Shown: positions 54,637 to 64,000 of the stretch, piece after piece
Position numbering within the stretch: position 1 is the first letter of the stretch
Layout: each line of letters opens with the position of its first letter
Source: Letharia columbiana
Taxonomy: Eukaryota > Ascomycota > Lecanoromycetes > Lecanorales > Parmeliaceae
DNA length: 64,000 nucleotides
Direction of reading: 5' to 3'
Assembly: GCF_014066305.1 (NCBI RefSeq)
Contig: NW_023501039.1
Location: 186,001 to 250,000 of the forward strand
Notes under the pieces: generated by a model
What the model saw: the letters and a program-made list of their open reading frames with translations, nothing else
What the model was told of the DNA's origin: nothing
The model's database searches: none
Translations under genes and position numbers: made by a program

Positions 54637-57508
54637 TCTAGTTTTCTTGCTTAAAGCTTTTTTCTAGAGACCAAAGAATGAGACAAGAGACGTCATGACA
54701 TCTTCTGAATCATTAATACTGTATTGACTACCACAACCTGGCTTTTTCATACACAGACACATGTGCCAGGATTATGCATAATTCTAGAAACCCGTAACAA
54801 GAATCTGGTTTGCTCAAAGAGTGACTAGATGGGGAAATGATATTCGATCATTTAGTACTGAAGCTCTTCAGCATTCGTACTTCTGGATTGAGAAACTTGC
54901 TGCTGTAGTGACTGCATTGTATCCCATCTTTAACTTCTGCCGATAACAAATCTCATGCACAGCATCTAGGGAAATTCTCTTCTGAATTGGCCCACTATGC
55001 CAAAAAGCCGTGATCTCAATTCCTGTCTAGCTGTCCTCCCATGACAATCTCTTTCCAATTCTCCAGATGCAACAGCAACAGCAATTCTCCAACTCCTCCA
55101 GCCTTCCACATCCCCGCATCCCCAACGTCGTCTCCCCCCATCGCCCAGTCAAGCCTCATCCTCCCCTCCAAGCGCCCCCAACTCAACCTCACCACAACCG
55201 TAATCTCAGCCCTCTTTCATTCCGGAGGTCCCCGCCGGATAAAGCGTCCTCGATTGCGCCAGCATTGCCTTCACCGCAGGCATAATCTCACCCTCATTCC
55301 ATCTTTCAAAGTCGTTAGTTAGCAAGGCCGTCAAGCCACGACCAGTCGGTACCATATTTTCTTGTTTTTGCCGTGTCAAAGCCATGTAGAATTCCAAGAG
55401 AACCGTGTCTCATCAGATACACTGTATGAGCGCTCGTGCCCCACTCCAGTATCTTCAGATCCGTACATGCAGCAAGTGCGCCGAGGGCACGGCTCGAAGA
55501 CCTGTCGGTCAGAAGCTAGCAACGGATACGGCGAAGTTGACGTCGACAATCTACACCTATGTGGACGAGCCGTACTGAACAGGATTTGGCGTAGGGGAAG
55601 CGAAGATTACTCCGTCTGCAACAGATGAGATCTGCTTCTTTGTTGACTAGGCGGCGGACTTTGAGAAGTCTTGTGTTGTGTTTTGTTCTGAGTTGAATTT
55701 TGTTCACCGCCGATGACAACTTGCTCACCTTCGCTATAAGCTTATTCGTAGATACTCACACGATCTCCGCTGGCAGCTGTAGAAAGAGTTCGAAGAGGCT
55801 TAGCTCGCTAGGCTTGGCTGTCACTTTCTCTCCCATTCTCGCCATTTGTTGAAAGCAGAAACTCCGAGATCAGAGACCAACAGATGGTTAATATACGTGC
55901 TAAGTGACGGTGATGTTGTTCTTTTTATCATGCTTCTATCCAGTGTTTGCTCTCAGGTCAAATGTTGCGCAACAGTAGAGTACTGACTCCGATCTGTGAC
56001 GGTGTGGGAGCCTTGATAGATGTATGGATATTATATGGAGGATTGATGAGATGTGTCAATCTATCGAAAGCCTGTATCAACCTATTCCATCTCAACTTAA
56101 TGAGAACCGGTGCCAAGACCACTTATGCCAGTGTTATTTTCTTGCATCAGATTCTGCCCATCAAGTCTCCGGCACTGCAAGAGCTGTCTTGAACAATCAG
56201 CACAGTATAGTGCATGCTTGTTGTCAGCGTGACGTGAGGCTTTTCGGACCTTCCTTTCTAGGCCCTTTAAAGTCTAGCTTCGCCAGCCCAATTCTCACAG
56301 GTGCTGACCACCATCTCTTGCAAAATGCGCTCTCAGCAATCTTGGCAGGATCGTCCTCGGGGCAGGATACCGTCAGGCGATAACAGCATGTTGAACATCG
56401 GTAGAGTCGGTTTTGACCGCTGGCGCTTAGTGTGCAATAAATCCTGTGGGCGGCGGCGATTTCCCGTGCTACCAGCAAGGACACTGGTTCAGTTGAAACT
56501 TTTTCATGCACCTGTATGCGGGAAATATCACACCCATGCAGGTTGCTTCCAACGGAGAGAATTTTGACCGGCGTGTCGAATGATTGATGTGCAGCTAATG
56601 CAAGGCGAGAAATCCGGCGTCATCATTGGTCCCACCTTCCCGAAGGTTGCATCCATCACAATGACCAATCAGCTGGCTGAAGCTAGCAAGTACATCGTAA
56701 AGCTTGCATGCTCTAAATCCTGAGACCCCAATGCCGGCCTGTCATTTGCTGTACTTCGCGCAGCCATTGTCACTCACATGAGGTGGGAGAGCCCAGCAAT
56801 TAGGTACGAACTCGTAGTGGGGCGGACCGTTAATGTAGTAAATTTCGACGTCGTGCGATTGCTGTAAATGTTTCAACATCCCAAAAGGTCGACTGTCATT
56901 GATCCCCGAGTCCTCACAAGCAACGCAAGACGTGTAAACATCTTCTTGAATCTTGCAGTGTCATTGGCTAGGCTTTTCGCTGTTCCAGAAGGGCAGAAGC
57001 GCGAATGTTCGTGGTTGACATGGGTACGACGAGAATCCTAAATGCTTCCTGGAGCTGCCCTCAAGCTCGCCAAAGCACACCTGGAGAGGCCACACCACTT
57101 CTCCCGGCAATTGGCGTTGGTGCATAATGCGAACTTCACGTCCTCATTACTGATCGACACTCAGGCAAACGGAGCCTTCGGGATGCCTCGAAGCCTCGAT
57201 CCTGGAGGGCTTGGGAGCGCCCAGAACAATTGGCTGGCATCAGAGCATTGAGCCGTGTTACTGCCTTTTCTCCGCGCGTTGTTGATAGTTGCTCCCTTTG
57301 CCGAAGGTTTGCGTTTGGAAATGGCTGGCCATCTCGAATCTGACTGGATAAGCAGGTCCGCGAACACATGAGTGATATCGGAGTGGCGTGGTGAAGCCGA
57401 TCAAGATCAACAAGCTATGGGTGGACTGGCCATTAGCTCACCCAATGCACTGCCTTCTGTCCAATCGATTCTTAGTGCAGGACCACCGGAAGAGAAAGGA
57501 TTGATGTA
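54637..57508. other. Gene-poor stretch
   Basis: Nearly 2.9 kb without a gene I can support. Small open frames exist on both strands. The most gene-like is a minus-strand frame from the ATG at 55385 to 55206, 59 residues starting MALTRQKQENMVPTGRG, and a plus-strand Pro/Ser-rich frame from 55041. Neither has a recognisable domain, and they overlap each other. Base composition is ordinary, with no RIP signature. No tRNA-like cloverleaf was apparent by eye. Confidence 0.35.
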
Positions 57509-57847
57509 ATGTCTGCACAAAGAAGACAAGATCAACATAATGAGTGGGGTTTCCCAAATGCAAAAGCCTCTAAAGATATGCTTCGACGAGTGAGATGCAA
57601 GGCCGGACACACGATCAATTTTCTATCCGAAAGATCTCGGAGAAAGCCACCTGGGCTGTGCAAAACCGAAAGGCTGACAGGGAACGGAATGATTAGCCTG
57701 GAGACAATACTAAACACCGAAGCATGCAACCCAAAAACCTCGTCGTTGATTGGCAGAAAAAGCCTCAAAGGTTGGATATCGGACAAAGGTGATCCTTCTG
57801 AAAGTGGAGACTCGGGTGAAAGCGTTCCCGGCAATTCAGAAGAGTAG
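57509..57847 (+). CDS. Hypothetical protein, 112 residues, weakly supported
   Basis: A single open frame from an ATG, starting MSAQRRQDQHNEWGFPNAKA. It is basic in the first two thirds and acidic and serine-rich at the end (SESGDSGESVPGNSEE). I recognise no domain, signal peptide or membrane segment. An opposite-strand frame of almost the same length overlaps it, so coding status is uncertain. It stands alone in a gene-poor region. Confidence 0.25.
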   Translation: MSAQRRQDQHNEWGFPNAKASKDMLRRVRCKAGHTINFLSERSRRKPPGLCKTERLTGNGMISLETILNTEACNPKTSSLIGRKSLKGWISDKGDPSESGDSGESVPGNSEE

Positions 57848-58801
57848 TAGACTCGGTCACTTGATCATCTCCAAACCGTAGACACGGCTGATCATGCACA
57901 AGGCACGTATAGGGTCCTCCAGTGAGAGCACAGGGGCACGAAAACTCCACACAGGCCCCACACTTACTGGCAGCCATTTCACCTCATGTGACGCATTAGC
58001 AACAAGGAGCGTGCATGCAGCACAGTAATGTGACGACAGAGTGATGAAGTTGCATCTCCAACGTGCCGGGTGAGCGGCAAGAGGCCAAAGAGCTGATAAG
58101 TTTACGCCATCTCAGTGGACCTGGAGATGCATTCTGGAGTCTTGCCCCGCTTAAAGCTCGAAGAGCACGTTTCCTTTACCAAGCGGTTGGCTGTGAATGG
58201 CCGGTATCATCCTCCATGAGCTGAGCAACGAGCCTCAGAAAGCCCCTCAGCACGCGTGTAAACAACGTGCATGGACGTGAGATTGTTGATCGGCAAACTC
58301 CGACCGTAACGGGCCAGAAGTGGCCAGAACGACTGGGACATGACTCATACGAGTGGTTGGGGTTGGACTGTGGTGACGCGCTGATCCATCCGTGTTGTTT
58401 TCGTCTTCGAGGAGAATCGTGAACGTCCAGCCAGATCACTTGTAGTATTCCTGAAACATAAATACCGCGAGAATCTCCTCAGACGTCCTTTTCTGTAGCT
58501 ACCGCTCAGCTTCCAAATTCTTCAGCTATTTACCACCATCCCATCCATCTACCCCTTCCAAACGTCAAACTTCACACGTCTCATGAGCTTGACATCTATT
58601 CTTGGTCAGCTAGCAACTTTGAATTGAAGCCAACGATCCGTCTGACAATATCTTGGGTAGCACCTCGAAACAGAAAACCTTCGACGCCGCGCAACATCAG
58701 CCACTCAGAATCTTAGATTCAGGAAGACAATAAAACAGGTGAATTCAAAGCTCCGTCTCCTCTTTTGGCAGCAGTTCTAACACAGGAAAAGAAGCGCCAG
58801 G
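57848..58801. other. Intergenic, promoter side of the Cys-rich orphan gene
   Basis: About 950 bases. No supported gene. The stretch from roughly 58490 to 58740 is CT-rich with CA runs and is probably the leader and promoter of the gene starting at 58802. Confidence 0.4.
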
Positions 58802-59137
58802 ATGTGCTTTTACGACCAGCATCGATTCGCCTGCGGCGATTACAAATGGGGCCATTTCAGGCAACACTGCAACCGAGAATACCGCACAGGTGAAACATGC
58901 GGCTCCAAGCTTGTCATGACCACTTCGCAGCTCCAACAGAAGTGTAGGATCTGCGACAAGCTCGAAACAAAAGAACGGCGCCGCAAGCAGGAGATTGAAC
59001 GCATTAACCGCTGGAAGAAGGAGGGGCGCAAGTTTTCGGCATCCATTGAGAGGTCTGAGGGGATAGTCGAGCAGCTAGAATGCGAATTGAGGAGCTTGTT
59101 GAGCGAGAGAGCAATGAGACAAAGGACCACTCGCTGA
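58802..59137 (+). CDS. Conserved ascomycete Cys/His-rich small protein of unknown function
   Basis: A 111-residue single-exon protein. I recognise it as one of a widespread but uncharacterised group of small filamentous-ascomycete proteins that begin MCFYDQ and contain WGHFRQHCNREYRTGETC. Cysteines at 2, 11, 23, 33, 48 and 51 and His18/His22 are spaced as in a small zinc-binding fold, ending in a CRIC knuckle; zinc binding is inference. The second half, from about 55, is basic and then helical with a heptad-like stretch, SIERSEGIVEQLECELRSLL, suggesting a short coiled coil. No signal peptide or membrane segment is present. The length and architecture match relatives, so the gene looks intact. 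Its biological role is not known to me. Confidence 0.85.
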   Translation: MCFYDQHRFACGDYKWGHFRQHCNREYRTGETCGSKLVMTTSQLQQKCRICDKLETKERRRKQEIERINRWKKEGRKFSASIERSEGIVEQLECELRSLLSERAMRQRTTR

Positions 59138-59819
59138 TAGTCCCCATGAAGGGGCTCTTCTGATACCAGCTTGAGACGCCAATGGTCGAGCAATCGCTAA
59201 GATGTATTCGTGCTTTTGGTAAAAGAGACGCAACAAACAAACACATACATAGTCTTGAATGAAACGGATACTATTTCTGGAGATCTTGGAGCCTCTCTAT
59301 TTGTCGGAATTGTTGATCTCACCATGGCTGAGACGGGGTGTAGCCGCCCGAGTTTGCCTTTCCCGTTGCCTTTCCCGTTGCCTCTTGTTGGATGCTCGAC
59401 TGAGGCGTACCCTTGCCTAATCTTTCGACCTTGTAAGGCTTCTTTTTAGTAGTCTGCAAGATGCGAACGATGAACAGAGCTTCAGCAAGCTATATGCTAA
59501 TGCAACAGATGGAAGCAGTGTGTTGGCATTGATGAGTTGTTGTAGAGAAAGAGGGGAAAGCGCGCGGAGGTCCATCAGCCCTATCAAGACTAGCGTTCAT
59601 TTTGCGACTAGCCCCTTTTCCTAGACGCTCTCTCGTGTTCCTACCCATATTCACACAGCTTGCATCGCAGGACAATTTGAAGGTCCTGTTTAGTATTGAG
59701 ATCGGAAACCTCAAAGGCATGGAATTCTAATGCTGATAGTCGTTCCAGAGTGTACTGAATGGCCCATTTCCCTCTCGCCTTCTACGTCTCAGCGGCAACA
59801 ATCACTTATGTCCAGCATA
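59138..59819. other. Convergent intergenic region
   Basis: About 680 bases between convergent stops. No gene seen. The duplicated segment tttcccgttgcc at about 59360-59383 is the only notable feature. Confidence 0.4.
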
Positions 59820-60744
59820 CTACCCAGTGTCTTCTTCTTCCGCCTTTGCTAGACCATGCTCTTGCAATAGCGTCGTTATCTCATCTGCACCCCAGAGATG
59901 GTGGTACACCTTCCCATCCTTCGTCTTCCCAACAGTTGCAAATTCAACTGGCAGTGACGTTAGCCCACGCCTATGGCTTGTAACAGCGGTCCTGACTACT
60001 CACTCTTCTCACTAGTCAACTTGGTCGAGTCCATCGTCTTGCTCAGAACCTTGACAGCCAAACCGCACGCCTCCTTCAGATCACACTCCTCCTTGTAGTC
60101 CTGCTTCAACAAACTCTGGGCACTGGCATTGTTTGCTCCAACACTTGTTGCTTTCCATCCTCCGTAGTTACCGCTAGGATTACTTTGGTACAGCTGGAAT
60201 TGACGTTGAGGGTCGTAGCCAGCATAGATGAATGAAACACCGAAGGGCCGAAGACCACCATGTTGCGTATATCCTTGCTTGAGATCGCATAGACGACGTA
60301 CCAGCTGTTCACAAGGTATGTCTTCGTTGTAGGTGAGGAGATATCTCTGGGCGGCTTGGCGGGCGTAGTTGATGAGAATGTTGGCGTCGGCGGTCATGCC
60401 TGCTACAGCACATATCATGTTGCTGCAACACGGCTTTTAGTCTTTGTACCTGTTCAGCCGCAGATATTATGATTCTGTACTCATTTAAGATATAGAGCTT
60501 CTCTGCGGAAGTATCTTGCTCCAGCAGCTTGCTTGTAACTTTCCTTTCTGCAGCCAGTACGATTCCATCTGTCGACAGTATACCAATAGCTGTACCAGCA
60601 TGCGAGATAGCTTCAAGTGCGTATTCGACCTGATATAATCGTCCCTCGGGCGAGAAGATGGTCGTCTAGAAGCTTGAAGATTAGCTTTGAATCTTGCACC
60701 ACGGCGCGACGTGAACGTACCCTTGAATCGTATCTTCTTGACAT
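59820..60744 (-). CDS. PRE9: 20S proteasome subunit alpha-3 (alpha type-4 / Pre9)
   Basis: A ring subunit of the 20S proteasome core, which forms the gated entrance for unfolded, ubiquitin-targeted proteins. Exons on the minus strand are 60744-60721, 60665-60481, 60422-60004 and 59947-59820, giving 756 bases and 251 residues. Splicing yields the family N terminus [20 protein letters not shown] and [12 protein letters not shown], which is the alpha-type signature. [19 protein letters not shown] across the second junction and [16 protein letters not shown] across the third confirm the introns, which are 55-58 bases long. The C terminus is acidic (AEEEDTG). Length is normal. In yeast Pre9 is the one non-essential 20S subunit. 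The start is 252 bases from that of the divergent RGG gene. Confidence 0.96.
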
Positions 60745-60996
60745 CTTGACAGCTTAGCGAAAGATTACTGAAGTTCTACTGCAAACGCTGATGCAAGTCT
60801 AGGTTGTATCGTTGTTGCTCGACTGTTTCTAAAAGTACATTATACCTACCAGGCTCTCAAGCTTCACGCGTTACGCCAAGACCCAGCTTCTAGCGGTACT
60901 CGGGTATTTTAGTATGCCAACAGTGAAATATTGATATGTGCACTCAAATTCTGGAGCAACCTACAATTATACAAAAAGGCCTATATCTGCTTTACG
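60745..60996. promoter_or_regulatory. Short bidirectional promoter PRE9 / RGG protein
   Basis: Only 252 bases lie between the two divergent start codons, so both promoters are here. I do not see a perfect copy of the yeast proteasome element GGTGGCAAA on either strand. Confidence 0.5.
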
Positions 60997-62085
60997 ATGG
61001 ACGAATTTGCCCAGACCCGTGGAGCAGATGATCTTTTTGATGATGACTTCACACCAGTTGACGCACCAATCTCTCAGACCGTTGGATTCGCTCCTCCACA
61101 GCGACACCCACAGCCTCAACGCGGCGGCCGCAATGAACGAGCAATTCGTGGATATGAGAATCAAGTCCCACGTCAACCACGTCAGCCACGTGCACAACCG
61201 CAATCCTCACCTTCAGAACTAGTGGCTTTGGAGCCTTCCAATGACAACATAGAAGCCTCTTCAACCAACCAAAATACTCCTCCCCAAAATGAGACAGACC
61301 CTGATTCCACCCCACAACCACAGCAGCCGAGACCCCCTAGCGCCGTCCGCGGCGACCGCACTCTCACCGGTGGTACGCTTAAGCCTAAGCTCACCGAAGA
61401 TGAACTCTCAGCCCGTATGGCCGCCGCCAAACTCAACAACGCCAAGCGTGCAGAAGCACATCGCCTAGCCGAAGCCGACGAAGCGAACTTCCAGCAACGA
61501 GAGGCACAAGCATCTCAGAAACGGAAGGAGGAAGGGGTTGCACGCCGGGTGATGAACCAGGAGAGAGAAAAGAACAGGATGAGGAAGCTAGGAGCTCAGG
61601 GAGGGAGGGAATGGGATGAAGGGAAGGCCGAGCAGGAGCCGGAGAGGGGGAGTCAGTATCGGAGGGGTGCTCATGGTGGCGTCGCGTATGACACCACGTC
61701 TCCGAAAGGTGGACATCAGGACCGGAAATCTGGCGAGTTCCACGAGAGAAGAGAAGGGTTCGTGCCAAGGGGAGGAGGCAGAGGACGAGGAGATCGAGGG
61801 CGAGGTGGTAGGGGACGTGGGGGCTTTGCTCTCAACAGAGTTGCTCAGCAGGCAGCGCCAGACCCTGTGAATGATTTTCCAGCTCTACCCACAGCATCCA
61901 AAACCCAAGAACCCACTCGGGAACTGCCGCCAGCTCGACCGGCAGCACGTAAAAACGAAAAACCCATTCAGCAGCTGTCTTCGGGCAAGGTCACACAGAA
62001 TTTGCAGCCCGCAGCTGAAGGCGAGAGCTGGGCAGATCAGGTCGATCTGGTCCAGGACGCGAAGGCACCGGAAGGGGAATGGTAA
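60997..62085 (+). CDS. RGG-box protein, probable RNA-binding protein
   Basis: A 362-residue single-exon protein, starting at the ATG of MDEFAQTRGADDLFDDDF. The N-terminal 120 residues are acidic and then Gln/Pro/Arg-rich and disordered. A helical, charged core at about 124-170 (KPKLTEDELSARMAAAKLN and on to EANFQQREA) looks like the best conserved part in fungal relatives. An RGG/RG box at about 257-277 (PRGGGRGRGDRGRGG) follows. Short motifs NDFPALP near 292 and ESWADQVDL near 344 close the protein; FPALP- and WADQ-like motifs also occur in translation-associated RNA-binding proteins. RGG boxes bind RNA and are arginine-methylated, so an mRNA or ribosome-associated role is likely but inferred. 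I know no established name. Confidence 0.82.
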   Translation: MDEFAQTRGADDLFDDDFTPVDAPISQTVGFAPPQRHPQPQRGGRNERAIRGYENQVPRQPRQPRAQPQSSPSELVALEPSNDNIEASSTNQNTPPQNETDPDSTPQPQQPRPPSAVRGDRTLTGGTLKPKLTEDELSARMAAAKLNNAKRAEAHRLAEADEANFQQREAQASQKRKEEGVARRVMNQEREKNRMRKLGAQGGREWDEGKAEQEPERGSQYRRGAHGGVAYDTTSPKGGHQDRKSGEFHERREGFVPRGGGRGRGDRGRGGRGRGGFALNRVAQQAAPDPVNDFPALPTASKTQEPTRELPPARPAARKNEKPIQQLSSGKVTQNLQPAAEGESWADQVDLVQDAKAPEGEW

Positions 62086-62399
62086 TGCAGCAGTTTGCAT
62101 TGAATCAAATTCATGGTCAATAGACCTGGCATTTGCATTAGTGAGCGGGCCGTCTCAAGATTCTTGGTGTCTGGGCGTTATGGATTGCTTGGTGGACAGC
62201 TTGGTGCAACTAATAGATACCCAAGGCACCCATTGAGAAGGGGCTAAGCTGATTGCACACATACGTGCACTTCTTGTGATGCTTCAAATGCTCTCCTATT
62301 CGAGACTGCGAGATCCACATGCAAGAGGGTATCCTCCCTCCGAACGCCTCGCTCAAGAGATAAGCAAGATACAAAAGTGCTTTACACCAACGCTTTCCT
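62086..62399. other. Convergent 3' region between the RGG gene and LUC7
   Basis: About 310 bases with no gene. It holds the 3' ends of the two convergent transcripts. Confidence 0.45.
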
Positions 62400-63380
62400 T
62401 CACCAGCGGCCTCTCCCTCTAAACCCTCCCCCCCTGAAGCCCCCACCGCCTCTGAACCCTCCTCGGCCACCACCAAAGCCACCCCTATCACCACCCCACC
62501 CCTCGTCCCTGGGTGGTCCCCTATCCGCCTCCTCCCTCTGCGGCGGCGCCCTCCCCTTCAATTCTTTCTGCAGCCCCTCCCATGTCTTCCTCATCTGCGC
62601 ATAGCCTAAATGCATCTTCCCATAGAAGTGATCCGCCAATCTCCTATCATTATCTAGTCGACTCAGATACGCGCCACACACATCACAGACCTGCAGTTTC
62701 TGGTGACCTGAAGGCCCGGAGGTGTCGGAGAGCGATTTCAGTTCTCGTTCTTTTTCTTCTTTGGCGGCTTTGGCGGTGCGGATTTTATGGTGTTCGAGAA
62801 CGGCGAGAGCGATGGACGAGGATTCGCCAAGGATTGCGATTTCGAGAAGGCCAGTGTTGATGGAGTGAGTCAGGTCGGATATTTGTTTAAGCTGGGAGGA
62901 AGTATCAGCATCAAATCTTAGCAAATGTCACCTTGGGGAGGATATACGAGATCGTTGGTCTGCCTAATCTCATCCGGCGTCTTCTCCAACCGCCTTTGCG
63001 CGGCATCGATCCTTCTATTGCACTCATCGATGTACTTCTGCATATCTCGCATATAGTCGTACTCGAAGCCGTGCTTGCTCTTGTCGGGCGAGGCTTCATA
63101 CTCGGACTTGAGAGGTTCACTATGGACCTTGGGGCAGGGACCGAGATCTTGCTTTGTGTTCGTGAAGAGGTCATGCGGACATGTGCCGACGATATAAGAA
63201 CGGCAGACCTTTGGATCGGTGATAGAGAGCTGTGCGTGTCGTGAGGAGGCGCCGGCGCCCATGAGCTGCTCTGTGAAGTAATGGATCAGTAGATGTTGCA
63301 GAGAGTGGTCTTTGAAGCGCGTTTCTGGGTGAAGAGTGCTCATGCAACTTACCAAGCAGCTTCCGCTGTTCTGCGGCCAT
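62400..63380 (-). CDS. LUC7: U1 snRNP component Luc7
   Basis: Luc7 stabilises the pairing of U1 snRNA with 5' splice sites in the nucleus. Exons on the minus strand are 63380-63353, 63270-62948 and 62891-62400, giving 280 residues. The first splice makes MAAEQRKLLEQLMGAG, the usual start. A CCCH-type zinc finger spans CRSYIVGTCPHDLF to LGPCPKVH, and a second, C2H2-like finger runs from QVCDVCGAYLSRLDNDRR to ADHFYGKMH. A helical linker with ECNRRIDAAQRRLEKTPDE lies between them. The C-terminal tail is Gly/Arg-rich (GGFRGGGGFRGGGFRGRGRW), replacing the RS tail of animal homologues. Introns are 82 and 56 bases. The start is 178 bases from that of GPI16 on the other strand. Confidence 0.95.
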
Positions 63381-63558
63381 AATTGAATATGTCAAATTTC
63401 AATCTGATGTTCAATCTTTTTTTAGTAGAGATGAGACTGGTTGAAATGAAGCAAAGAAACCTTGTAAACGTCAGCCCTATCAAAGTGCTAGCTCTGCTAC
63501 GCGGAGGTAGCTTTCCTCTTCTCCCTTACCATGACAATGCAGCAATTGAGATGAAGGC
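63381..63558. promoter_or_regulatory. Short bidirectional promoter LUC7 / GPI16
   Basis: Only 178 bases separate the start codons of these divergent housekeeping genes. Both core promoters and leaders must fit here. Confidence 0.55.
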
Positions 63559-64000
63559 ATGAAACGCTTCTCATGTATCCTACTGTCTCTACTGCTTGGC
63601 CTGCTTGTTTCCGCTGATCCAGACTACAAGGAATTGCTTAATCTCCAGCCGCTAAATCCAGCATCACTGCTTGCTTCGTTCAACTTCTGGAGCAACGCTT
63701 CTTTGCAGTCGTACGAGCAGCAGCATTTCAAGTTCATACCTCGATCGCTTGGGCAAATACTACAGCATGCAAAGACGAGAGAGCTTCATTTGAGATTCAC
63801 CACTGGGAGATGGGACGATGAGAGTTGGGGCGCAAGACCATGGGGAGGAACGAAAGAGGGAGGGACAGGGGTAGAGCTCTGGGCTTGGGTAGAAGCAGAC
63901 TCGGATGCTGGGTACGGAGAAAAAGTTGAGGTAGATGAAAATTGACTGACTCAGAGGCAGTTCATTTGCTAGATGGGTCACCCTCAATAACGCTCTTTCG
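63559..64000 (+). CDS. GPI16: GPI transamidase subunit Gpi16/PIG-T (5' part, cut by window end)
   Basis: Gpi16 is the ER-membrane subunit of GPI transamidase that is disulfide-linked to the Gpi8 protease and helps to attach GPI anchors to proteins. Exon 1 is 63559-63911, followed by a 49-base intron (GTACGG donor, branch-like CTGAC, GGCAG acceptor), and exon 2 runs from 63961 off the window. The signal peptide is MKRFSCILLSLLLGLLVSA. The luminal N-terminal domain is well conserved: FIPRSLGQILQHAKTRELHL, FTTGRWDDESWGARPWGG and VELWAWVEAD. The splice joins DAG to SFARWVTLNNALS, which continues the family sequence. About 130 of the expected roughly 600 residues are visible. Confidence 0.93.

Noticed and set aside
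55381..55420. Minus-strand reading LMRHG, like a histidine-phosphatase motif
   Set aside because: No family sequence continues on either side and the frame does not coincide with any supported gene; chance match.
60931..60996. Longer N terminus for the RGG protein
   Set aside because: That extension begins at TTG, not ATG; the first ATG is at 60997.

Overview
This window is nuclear DNA of a filamentous ascomycete (Pezizomycotina). Genes carry short introns of about 44-150 bases with GTRNGY-type donors, CTRAC-type branch sites and YAG acceptors. Recognisable proteins are typical of that group: Atg12, PanB, Ubc8, Med7, Luc7, proteasome alpha-3, Gpi16, a PTH11-like receptor and HET-type sequence. 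I cannot place it more finely than Pezizomycotina; a Dothideomycete or Leotiomycete would fit.

Left gene arm (about 0.9-12.3 kb): ATG12 (+), ketopantoate hydroxymethyltransferase (-), the GID-type E2 enzyme UBC8 (+), a possible small acidic protein (-), an HxxxD acyltransferase (+), a stretch of small or broken reading frames, and a 1126-residue coiled-coil protein (+). UBC8 needs two extraordinarily small exons (3 nt and 1 nt) to stay in frame and to match the family, so one Met codon is spread over three exons.

Centre (about 12.65-33.07 kb): a 20.4-kb AT-rich block with no intact genes. CpA and TpG are almost absent, TpA is in excess and CpG persists, which is the signature of repeat-induced point mutation (RIP). 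It contains two direct copies of a roughly 2.1-kb sequence and a tandem array of about seven 92-bp units. It is best read as dead, RIP-mutated transposable elements; a centromere is a possible alternative. A 52-codon cysteine-rich reading frame begins about 20 bases beyond its right edge.

Right arm (about 33-64 kb): a multi-pass membrane protein (+), a PTH11-like seven-transmembrane receptor (-), the divergent pair MED7 (-) / lipid phosphate phosphatase (+), a DHA2-type MFS transporter (-), an alpha/beta hydrolase (-), a frame-broken HET-like gene relic (+), a large secreted Ser/Thr-rich protein with a PAN/Apple-like domain (-), small hypothetical genes, a gene-poor 4-kb stretch, then a compact housekeeping cluster. 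That cluster is a conserved Cys-rich orphan (+), proteasome alpha-3 (-) divergent with an RGG protein (+), and LUC7 (-) divergent with GPI16 (+, cut by the window end).

No operon or biosynthetic cluster is visible. The housekeeping genes act in autophagy, CoA synthesis, ubiquitin-proteasome turnover, transcription, splicing, and lipid and GPI metabolism. The accessory genes (receptor, transporter, acyltransferase, HET relic, surface protein, Cys-rich peptide) are scattered around the RIP block and the gene-poor stretches. Exon coordinates are my own splice predictions, checked by frame, splice-site sequence and family fit, not by transcripts.
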